From a virus: a DNA stretch of 41,979 nucleotides. Of the stretch, positions 32,309-37,320 are shown piece by piece. Position 1 is the first letter of the stretch. Each line of letters opens with the position of its first letter. The notes beneath the pieces were generated by a model. It was not told the origin of the DNA and made no database searches. It was given only the letters and a program-made list of their open reading frames with translations. The DNA lies in IMG/VR virus record IMGVR_UViG_3300032291_001355, positions 1 through 41,979 of that record. The stretch is one strand, 5' to 3'. The position numbers and the translations under genes were made by a program.

Positions 32309-32620
32309 TTATAACCTACCTTTCGTGGTGAGTTTCTCGACATACGCTTGTGCATCGAGCATCGCTTGTTCTTCAAAGTATAGCTTTGGTTCGACTTTTG
32401 TCGAAACGGGATTGACGTGGTTAGATTGTGTATCACCCGTCAGACTGCGGATAAGTCTTAACGTGTCACGTGCCAATTCATAACGACCTAAAGTTATGCC
32501 ATCAATGTCGTCATGCGAGATACCAGTCACCGAGTTTACTTCTTCGGCATCATGCTTTAATTCCTTTTGTAAGAAACGCACAATGTTTTCTACGACTTCT
32601 TTATGTTTATTGGATTTCAT
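32309..32620 (-). CDS. Hypothetical helical protein containing a palindrome copy
   Basis: 103 residues, mostly helical. Palindrome copy 6 lies inside and reads as Ser-Thr-Lys-Val-Glu in the exposed linker NHVNPVSTKVEPKLYF. AAGGAAG lies before the ATG, and the start overlaps the upstream gene by 14 bases. No family recognised. Confidence 0.72.
   Translation of the reverse strand: MKSNKHKEVVENIVRFLQKELKHDAEEVNSVTGISHDDIDGITLGRYELARDTLRLIRSLTGDTQSNHVNPVSTKVEPKLYFEEQAMLDAQAYVEKLTTKGRL
32390..32405. repeat. Palindrome copy 6 (TTCGACTTTTGTCGAA), inside a gene
   Basis: Inside the 103-residue gene, in frame as Ser-Thr-Lys-Val-Glu. ACGTGG occurs ten bases away (32415-32420). Confidence 0.9.
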
Positions 32621-32816
32621 TATTTTCTTCCTTTTTTAAATAACTTTTAGCTTTGTTAATAGCGTCTATCGGGTCGGTTGCATACATGGTATGGGTTCTG
32701 TTTAACCATACATTATCTCTTAACGGACTTTCTACTTGATACCCCACTTCATGCAATACATATGGGCTATCGTTACAAGGTTCTAAACACCTTGCTGTCA
32801 AGTTCCTAGTCTTCAC
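32607..32816 (-). CDS. Hypothetical small protein with GTG start
   Basis: 69 residues. Begins VKTRNLTARCLEPCND (GTG read as Met) with two Cys in the N-terminal part, then YATDPIDAINKAKSYLKKEE. The GTG at 32816 is preceded by AGGGGG, part of a 22-base segment that is copied 197 bases upstream at the start of the next gene. No family recognised. Confidence 0.68.
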   Translation of the reverse strand: MKTRNLTARCLEPCNDSPYVLHEVGYQVESPLRDNVWLNRTHTMYATDPIDAINKAKSYLKKEENNEIQ

Positions 32817-33023
32817 AATTACCCCCTAACCTTCCATATAGTTTCAGATGTTATTCTTTCTTTAAGTGTGTGTGTAGTTTCTTTGCAATTATCGTCATGA
32901 TAGACCCAATACTTTTTCTTTAAATACTCATCACCTAATGGATAATCCTCACCCCATATTCTTTTTACTTGTAGTTCACTTAACGCTACTATCAACTCTG
33001 CCCTAGTCTTCACAATTACCCCC
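32805..33023 (-). repeat. 22-bp duplicated translation-start module
   Basis: An identical 22-base segment at 32805-32826 and 33002-33023. Each copy contains the GGGGG Shine-Dalgarno, the GTG start and the first codons (V-K-T-R) of a small gene. The spacing is 197 bp, close to one small gene's length. Confidence 0.88.
32819..33013 (-). CDS. Hypothetical small protein with GTG start
   Basis: 64 residues, VKTRAELIVALSELQVKRIWG onward, then a Lys/Tyr-rich part (DEYLKKKYWVYHDD). The GTG at 33013 is preceded by GGGGG at five bases. A TTG four codons earlier gives a longer reading but lies within the Shine-Dalgarno. Beyond the first four codons it does not resemble the next gene, so the duplicated part is only the start region. 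Confidence 0.66.
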   Translation of the reverse strand: MKTRAELIVALSELQVKRIWGEDYPLGDEYLKKKYWVYHDDNCKETTHTLKERITSETIWKVRG

Positions 33024-33290
33024 AATACAAGACTTATTTAAGATTTCGTCCTCGATGTCGGCGAGTGCATTGTTTTCCATGAAACGCAAAGATGTTTGAC
33101 ATAACTCATCAAATGCTTGGATAGGGAATACTTCTGCTTTTAACATAAGACCTTTGTCTTTTAGATTTTCTGTGAGAAGGGTAGCAAGATGTCCTTCAAC
33201 GCTAACCCAGTCGTCCCAGTTTTTAATTTCTCTTATCATGCTTTCATCAACTTTAATCTTGACTACTGCCGTATATTCTCTTGTTTGCAT
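33003..33290 (-). CDS. Hypothetical small protein
   Basis: 95 residues: a beta-like start (REYTAVVKIKVDESMIREI) followed by helices, ending NKSCIGGNCED with two Cys. AAAGGAGAAA precedes the ATG, and palindrome copy 7 lies 24 bases above it. The stop overlaps the next start module by 11 bases. No family recognised. Confidence 0.72.
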   Translation of the reverse strand: MQTREYTAVVKIKVDESMIREIKNWDDWVSVEGHLATLLTENLKDKGLMLKAEVFPIQAFDELCQTSLRFMENNALADIEDEILNKSCIGGNCED

Positions 33291-33313
33291 TTTGTTTCTC
33301 CTTTAAGTTTAAG

Positions 33314-33329
33314 TTCGACATATGTCGAA
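33314..33329. repeat. Palindrome copy 7 (TTCGACATATGTCGAA)
   Basis: Directly follows the TAA stop of the 103-residue gene at 33330-33641 on the minus strand. Confidence 0.92.
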
Positions 33330-33641
33330 TTAGGTTTGTGCTTGGTTAATACAATATCCAACGATACCATCTCTTATCATAGACTTCAACCCTTCCGTAT
33401 CCACCCATCTATGAACGTAGTGTGGTTTAGATAAAGATTGATGACGCGTGGTTGAACGTGAATACTTATCCATGTTACCTATCCATTTACATACAATATC
33501 GTCCCACAGGTAGATAGGAAAGTGTTCACCATAACTAAAAACTACATAGGTATTTCCTCGCCATTCACCATACAGATTACTCGCATGAAAAGCTTCTAGG
33601 TTACCTATATATTGTTTTGCGTTTTTGTTACTTACTTTCAT
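33330..33641 (-). CDS. Conserved phage hypothetical
   Basis: 103 residues. NTYVVFSYGEHFPIYLWDD and KYSRSTTRHQSLSKPHY recall a small phage family of unknown function. The ATG lies one base after the upstream TGA, with AGAGGACG as Shine-Dalgarno. Its stop is fused to palindrome copy 7. Confidence 0.75.
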   Translation of the reverse strand: MKVSNKNAKQYIGNLEAFHASNLYGEWRGNTYVVFSYGEHFPIYLWDDIVCKWIGNMDKYSRSTTRHQSLSKPHYVHRWVDTEGLKSMIRDGIVGYCINQAQT

Positions 33642-33642
33642 T

Positions 33643-33816
33643 TCACACGTCCTCTTCCGTTACACTAACAACTTCATAATTCTTTGTATCGTCATAAGAC
33701 AAATCTTCAAATGCTTTATCAATAGCTTCATCTTCTGTTTGTGCGACATCTTTGCTTACTTTTACATTGATATACACATTTTTTTCTAGCGTTACTACCC
33801 ATACTTTTTTACTCAT
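33643..33816 (-). CDS. 57-residue hypothetical protein
   Basis: 57 residues beginning MSKKVWVVTLEKNVYINVKV and ending YEVVSVTEEDV. It looks like a small beta-alpha-beta protein with DEAIDKAFEDL as the helix. The ATG shares ATGA with the upstream stop and has AAGGGGG nine bases before it; its TGA is one base before the next ATG. Coupling on both sides strongly supports it despite its size. Confidence 0.8.
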   Translation of the reverse strand: MSKKVWVVTLEKNVYINVKVSKDVAQTEDEAIDKAFEDLSYDDTKNYEVVSVTEEDV

Positions 33817-34022
33817 TTCACAATACCCCCTTTGTTGTTGAGTCCTTTTAAGTCATCGTGGTTAGTGATGACCATGTAATTACTCTTGTGCATGGGTGCG
33901 ATTGTATGCTTTTTACTACGTGCATCTTGTTCACCACATTTTAAACAGGTTGTGTAGCCTAAACGCCATCGACCATGTAATACGTGGTCACCACATTTAA
34001 CACATAAGTTCTTATACTCCAT
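33813..34022 (-). CDS. Zinc-ribbon-like small protein
   Basis: 69 residues. NLCVKCGDHVLHGRWRLGYTTCLKCGEQ contains two CxxC(G) pairs 19 residues apart, a classical zinc ribbon. The remainder is basic. AAGGAG lies before the ATG and palindrome copy 8 ends directly on that Shine-Dalgarno. Probably nucleic acid or protein binding. Confidence 0.78.
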   Translation of the reverse strand: MEYKNLCVKCGDHVLHGRWRLGYTTCLKCGEQDARSKKHTIAPMHKSNYMVITNHDDLKGLNNKGGIVK

Positions 34023-34033
34023 GTTTGACTCCT

Positions 34034-34049
34034 TTCGACATATGTCGAA
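34034..34049. repeat. Palindrome copy 8 (TTCGACATATGTCGAA)
   Basis: On the minus strand it is fused to the TAA of the upstream membrane-protein gene and runs into AAGGAGTC, the Shine-Dalgarno of the zinc-ribbon gene. Confidence 0.92.
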
Positions 34050-34232
34050 TTAACGAAGAACTGAAACGATTAAGATAAACGCCGCAATACCCCACGCTAT
34101 AACTTCGGTGATGATTAGACGTCTGAGTCGGGACTTGTGAATTGTTACGTGCTGACTTAACATGACTTCTCTGTTGTAATTAAAGATATAGTCTTTAAGC
34201 TTTTTATCATTACTATGATTTTGAAGTGCCAT
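34050..34232 (-). CDS. Small membrane protein
   Basis: 60 residues. A charged N-terminal half (HSNDKKLKDYIFNYNREVM) and a C-terminal hydrophobic helix, LIITEVIAWGIAAFILIVSVL, form a tail-anchored protein. AAAGGAGAAA precedes the ATG. First gene below the promoter at 34334-34362. No family recognised. Confidence 0.75.
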   Translation of the reverse strand: MALQNHSNDKKLKDYIFNYNREVMLSQHVTIHKSRLRRLIITEVIAWGIAAFILIVSVLR

Positions 34233-34267
34233 TTCTTTTCTCCTTTGTATGCCTGCTATTAGTTAAA

Positions 34268-34283
34268 TTCGACAAATGTCGAA
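34268..34283. repeat. Palindrome copy 9 (TTCGACAAATGTCGAA)
   Basis: In the leader of the promoter at 34334-34362, about 45-60 bases below the predicted transcript start, the same relative position as copy 5. Confidence 0.9.
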
Positions 34284-34333
34284 CCGAACAGGGTAATACA
34301 TAACATATAGCTAGACTGCCCCATTCAAATACT

Positions 34334-34362
34334 ATTATACCACTACTTTACAATAAAGTCAA
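34334..34362 (-). promoter_or_regulatory. Strong sigma70 promoter, leftward
   Basis: Minus-strand TTGACT (34362-34357), 17-base spacer, TATAAT (34339-34334) with TGG before it. It shares TGGTATAATAGTAT with the promoter at 31792-31820. Likely drives the small-gene operon from 34232 leftward. Confidence 0.8.
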
Positions 34363-34435
34363 TAGCCTCGTATAAAATAGTCTTACGTGATAGTCCTTGG
34401 TTCACGAAATTAGAACGTGGTTTTGGGTGACGTAA

Positions 34436-34451
34436 TTCGACTTTTGTCGAA
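34436..34451. repeat. Palindrome copy 10 (TTCGACTTTTGTCGAA)
   Basis: In the candidate origin, about 75 bases upstream of the -35 box at 34357-34362 and between ACGTGG motifs at 34415 and 34458. Confidence 0.9.
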
Positions 34452-34482
34452 GTGATAACGTGGTAAAAATGGAGTGGAACGT

Positions 34483-34529
34483 GGTTCATGGTTCAAAAAC
34501 CCTCTACTTTACATATTGAACCATGAACC
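34483..34529. repeat. Perfect 14-bp inverted repeat
   Basis: GGTTCATGGTTCAA (34483-34496) and TTGAACCATGAACC (34516-34529) with a 19-base spacer. Each arm itself carries a tandem of the GGTTCA unit. No T-run follows on the plus strand; on the minus strand AAAC follows, so a terminator is unlikely. Confidence 0.9.
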
Positions 34530-34929
34530 GAGCTTTTTGAAAAAATTAGAAAGTGCGTAAGTTATTGTATTTATTATATATTATATATTATATTATATTA
34601 TTATTATTGATTAAAAAATAGGCAAGTTCATGGTTCATGCCATTTTCGAATAGTGAGGGGGGTTTTGACTTTTGGATATTGCATAGCATGTTCTCAGTCA
34701 AACGACGTCTAAAACTTCCACCTTCGCCCCCTATGCTACGAAAGCATGAACTTATGAACCTTCCTTAATAATCAAAGACTTAGACTTTTAAAACATGAAC
34801 CGATTTATGAACCACGCAATACAAAACATGAACCTAGGCTTACGCTTAGGCTTATGAGAACTGGTATCTATAAGGAACTGGTTTCTATAACTGGTTTCAA
34901 AAAAAGTTGAAACCACGTGATGACCAGAC

Positions 34930-34962
34930 AAAAAAAAGCCACGCTAGGTTATAACGTGGCTT
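34930..34962 (-). terminator. Rho-independent terminator, leftward
   Basis: Read on the minus strand: AAGCCACG, an 11-base loop, CGTGGCTT and a run of eight or so T. It lies 22 bases below the stop of the 222-residue gene and ends its transcript before the candidate origin. Confidence 0.88.
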
Positions 34963-34984
34963 ATGAGATTAATACGTGGTGGCT

Positions 34985-35653
34985 TTATTCGGTAGCCATC
35001 TTACCATTATCACGTCTTAGGTTATACTCGGCTATTAATTTTTCAAATAGCTTAGTAAGTAAGACTGGATTTTCATTATCGATAAGTTCGGCTTTATCGA
35101 TTGCGTTTTTAGCTACTTTCGCCAAATCCAAAGTAGGTGCTTTCGGTTCGGTTTCGGGCTTAAATACAGCTAACATTCTTGAAATAGTTTTATTCACACT
35201 ATTCTTAATTAAAGCCGTTTTTACAGGTTTCATTATCGCCGTAATTTGAGCTTTTACAGGGTTCGCCTTTTCATACTTACCCAAATCATTAGCCATAAGC
35301 CAACCGATTGAAGCGTGATGCCTTTCACTCTCTTTAGCCTTTTCGAATTCGACTTTTGTCGAAATGAGCCAATTTTCGCCTTGCTTAACAAAATACTTTT
35401 CAACGTCACCTTTTTTAGCCGAATACTGAGTGACAATGCCTTCTGCTAGGGGTTGATACATAACAACTGGAAGGCTCTTAGGTGTTTTGTATTGGCTAGG
35501 CTCTACTAACATTTCACCTAGCTTTAATGCTAAACCCTTAATGGTATCAATACCTAGTATTGCATCACTAGCTTGAGTGCCTAATTGGCGAACCACGTTA
35601 GCGTCAAACTTACTTGTTAAAACATTCACTACTGATTTATGTAATGTAGTCAT
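34985..35653 (-). CDS. Hypothetical 222-residue protein beside the origin region
   Basis: 222 residues, largely helical. Opening MTTLHKSVVNVLTSKFDANVV; central YFVKQGENWLISTKVEFEKAKESERHHASIGWLM; Lys/Ala-rich C-terminal half. Palindrome copy 11 lies within it, read as Ser-Thr-Lys-Val-Glu. GGAG precedes the ATG, and a clear terminator follows. No family recognised. Position between the candidate origin and its own terminator makes it a candidate origin or palindrome-binding factor, but no DNA-binding motif is visible. Confidence 0.75.
   Translation of the reverse strand: MTTLHKSVVNVLTSKFDANVVRQLGTQASDAILGIDTIKGLALKLGEMLVEPSQYKTPKSLPVVMYQPLAEGIVTQYSAKKGDVEKYFVKQGENWLISTKVEFEKAKESERHHASIGWLMANDLGKYEKANPVKAQITAIMKPVKTALIKNSVNKTISRMLAVFKPETEPKAPTLDLAKVAKNAIDKAELIDNENPVLLTKLFEKLIAEYNLRRDNGKMATE
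35348..35363. repeat. Palindrome copy 11 (TTCGACTTTTGTCGAA), inside a gene
   Basis: Inside the 222-residue gene and read as Ser-Thr-Lys-Val-Glu, the same frame as copies 3 and 6. Confidence 0.9.
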
Positions 35654-35727
35654 TTTTAATACTCCTATAAAATACGTGGCTTAATTGCCCCGTAACCAAA
35701 TAATGACACATGGCTAGAATTTGTCAA

Positions 35728-35743
35728 TTCGGCAAATGTCGAA
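35728..35743. repeat. Palindrome copy 12 (TTCGGCAAATGTCGAA, one mismatch)
   Basis: The most diverged copy, with G in place of A at position 5. Lies in the leader region of the 222-residue gene. Confidence 0.75.
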
Positions 35744-36076
35744 CCCACCCCATAGGGCATAGCCCAACGTGGTTTTGGAGTCCCAAAAAACAAACCTACA
35801 CTAAGACCTGCACAAATAGCTGGCAAAAATTCAAAACTTTTGTATATAATAAGAGCTAACAAGGGCTTATTGGGTCTCTCCTCTCAGTAATACTTCTCTC
35901 TCGCCTGGTAAGTCCTTGTTTTCTATATAGAAACCCCCCCCCTATCAAAAATAAAAGGCTTTGCAAAAAAATTTTTATAAAAAATTCTGAAATATCAAGG
36001 AGTTAAATACAAAAAGTGCATGAAACTTTAATAAGTAAACACAAAAAAAAGACTTATTTGCACAGTTAAGTGCTTG

Positions 36077-36128
36077 ATTATAAAAAGATTTGCCTGTTTT
36101 TTACAAGATAGTAGATTTGGCAGGCAAA
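36077..36128 (-). promoter_or_regulatory. Possible leftward promoter with flanking inverted repeat
   Basis: Minus strand TTGTAA (36106-36101), 18-base spacer, TATAAT (36082-36077). The arms TTTGCCTG (36089-36096) and CAGGCAAA (36121-36128) surround the -35 box with centres 32 bases apart, about three helical turns. The -35 is only a partial match. The same arms followed by TCTTTTT could instead form a weak terminator of the SprT-like gene. Confidence 0.35.
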
Positions 36129-36172
36129 AACGTTTTCACTCAAAACCATAAAAATGCAATAATGAATGAAAA

Positions 36173-36520
36173 CTAGATTGCTTTGGGATCGAAGTTGTAT
36201 AACTCGGAGTAGACGTTTTTAATACGAAGGAATTTAGGACCGTGCTCATGGAAGTCTTCATCGCCACGAACATAGAGAGCTAAGTGTACCATTTCATGAA
36301 GAAGAGTTTGGAATATAGTAGTGAAGTGCCCACAAGCGTTAGAGCTTATTTGAATTTCCATCTCATGCTCATCAAAGCAACCATATATATTAGGGTTTTT
36401 AATTACTTTAAATCTAACTTTAGAAGACTTAGGCATGGGAAGCTTATTAAAAGGCGCCATTTGACATGCCATGTTATATAGAATCTCTAGGTTCTTCTTA
36501 GTTAGCGTCGTGTGAGTCAT
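36173..36520 (-). CDS. SprT-like zinc metalloprotein
   Basis: 115 residues. LLHEMVHLALY gives the HExxH (His75, Glu76, His79), followed by HEHGPKF whose His is the usual third ligand in SprT/Spartan-like proteins. A beta strand (MEIQISSNAC) precedes it. Relatives such as Spartan degrade DNA-protein crosslinks, and bacterial SprT is less well known; a role in clearing protein from phage DNA is an inference. It lacks a zinc-ribbon C terminus. The ATG directly follows the stop of a 20-residue gene. Confidence 0.82.
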   Translation of the reverse strand: MTHTTLTKKNLEILYNMACQMAPFNKLPMPKSSKVRFKVIKNPNIYGCFDEHEMEIQISSNACGHFTTIFQTLLHEMVHLALYVRGDEDFHEHGPKFLRIKNVYSELYNFDPKAI

Positions 36521-36583
36521 CTAAATAAATATTGCTAATAAAAAATAGATCACACCGGGGTCAGTAAAGCCAATTAATTCCAT
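36521..36583 (-). CDS. 20-residue hydrophobic mini-protein
   Basis: Frame MELIGFTDPGVIYFLLAIFI then TAG, with AAAGGAG eight bases before the ATG, one of the best Shine-Dalgarno sites in the window. The TAG is immediately followed by the ATG of the SprT-like gene. The peptide would be a short membrane-inserted helix. It may be a real mini-protein or a leader that sets SprT-like translation by coupling. Confidence 0.6.
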   Translation of the reverse strand: MELIGFTDPGVIYFLLAIFI

Positions 36584-36622
36584 ATTCTTATCTCCTTTTA
36601 TATAATTCTAACAAAATTAGTA

Positions 36623-36651
36623 TTGTCTGACCTATTAATAACGTATATATT
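36623..36651 (+). promoter_or_regulatory. Possible rightward promoter for packaging genes
   Basis: TTGTCT (36623-36628), 17-base spacer and TATATT (36646-36651), with a predicted start near 36658, about 40 bases before the ATG at 36697. The boxes are partial matches; a late promoter recognised by a modified polymerase would look different. Confidence 0.4.
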
Positions 36652-36696
36652 ACAAGAATTGCTGCAAATTTAATCAAAAGGTGTAATCAGCGACAC

Positions 36697-37320
36697 ATGA
36701 CCGTACAAAATACCCAACAAAATCAATCTGATAGTGGTTCCAACCACGTTATCATTGTTCCTCACATCGAAGAGGACATCATTTTACCTAGTTCAGCTTC
36801 AGAAGCTATGCCAAGTTTAAGTGTAGCCGAAGAAATCAACATGAGAGCCAAGACAATTAAGTTAGTATCAGACTTAAAAGGTGAGAACATAGAACCCACC
36901 GAGAAAAACGTGGCGGAAGCTAGGAAGCTAGCAAGTGAAATGATGACTAACCCTGATTTACGACCTGAGTTTGGTAACTATCCTAATGAGACCTTAGCTT
37001 TTCTTGCCGGACTCGTTGCACAGAGCAACCATATGATCGTGAAAGACCTAGCTGATTTTAAGTTATACGTGGTGAATAGCTTAGTTAAGATGGCGGAAAC
37101 TGCAAAGTCAGACAAAGATAAGATCGCAGCTTTAAAAAGTATAGGCGACATTGACGGGGTTGATGCATTTAAGAAGAAGACAGAAGTTACGCACAAATTG
37201 GAGACGATGGAGGAAGTTGAGAAAGAGCTTCTATCAATGCTTAATGAATTTAAATCTAAAGGGTTAATTAAAGAACCTCCTCAGACTATAGATGCAGAAG
37301 TGATAGATGACAATGAGTGA
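36697..37320 (+). CDS. Small terminase subunit candidate
   Basis: 207 residues directly before the large terminase and overlapping it by 14 bases. The body is helical: AEEINMRAKTIKLVSDLKGENIEPTEKN, a helical centre (FKLYVVNSLVKMAETAKSDKDKIAALKSIG) and VTHKLETMEEVEKELLSMLNEF, with an acidic C terminus. A clear helix-turn-helix is not visible; the call rests mainly on position and size. AAAGGTG precedes the ATG. Two ACGTGG motifs lie within the gene (36908, 37067) and one reversed (36744). Confidence 0.65.
   Translation: MTVQNTQQNQSDSGSNHVIIVPHIEEDIILPSSASEAMPSLSVAEEINMRAKTIKLVSDLKGENIEPTEKNVAEARKLASEMMTNPDLRPEFGNYPNETLAFLAGLVAQSNHMIVKDLADFKLYVVNSLVKMAETAKSDKDKIAALKSIGDIDGVDAFKKKTEVTHKLETMEEVEKELLSMLNEFKSKGLIKEPPQTIDAEVIDDNE

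Larger units (their letters stand above)
34363..34929. other. Gene-free repeat region, candidate replication origin
   Basis: No gene over more than 550 bases. It contains about eight copies of CATGAACC/GGTTCATG or one-off forms (34483 to 34834), a perfect 14-base inverted repeat (34483-34529), an almost pure A/T stretch (34561-34620) that could melt easily, palindrome copy 10, several ACGTGG motifs, repeats of GAACTGGTWTCTATA (34858-34889), and an 8-base inverted repeat (34893-34914). It is insulated by a terminator on one side and a promoter on the other. Iteron-like repeats beside an AT-rich tract are typical of replication origins; the function is inferred. Confidence 0.6.
35654..36172. 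other. Gene-poor 0.5-kb region with leader-like features
   Basis: No gene is firmly supported. It holds palindrome copy 12, two ACGTGG motifs (35674, 35767), a 14-base palindrome TTTCTATATAGAAA (35920-35933) directly followed by a run of nine C (35934-35942), a very A/T-rich stretch (35945-36060), and an inverted repeat TTTGCCTG/CAGGCAAA (36089-36128). A 65-codon minus-strand frame (35665-35862) starts with TTG 14 bases from a Shine-Dalgarno and is doubtful. Probably a long leader of the 222-residue gene. Confidence 0.55.

Noticed and set aside
34671-34700. Rightward promoter TTGACT...TAGCAT in the origin region
   Set aside because: The spacer is only 13 bases and no plus-strand gene follows nearby.
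34893-34914. GGTTTCAA/TTGAAACC hairpin as a terminator
   Set aside because: The T-run lies in the loop, not after the stem; the clear leftward terminator is 34930-34962.
34917-35249. Plus-strand frame of 110 codons opposite the 222-residue gene
   Set aside because: It begins within the terminator region, has no Shine-Dalgarno and lies antisense to a better-supported gene.
26258-35743. CRISPR-like array
   Set aside because: The palindromes are 16 bases and spaced irregularly from about 150 to 1700 bases, partly within genes; no regular spacers and no cas operon. The Cas4-like nuclease is explained as a phage RecB-type enzyme.
35665-35862. 65-codon minus-strand frame with hydrophobic start
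   Set aside because: Its start is TTG with the nearest Shine-Dalgarno 14 bases away, it contains a palindrome copy and two ACGTGG motifs, and its composition follows the repeats. Possible but not supported enough to call.
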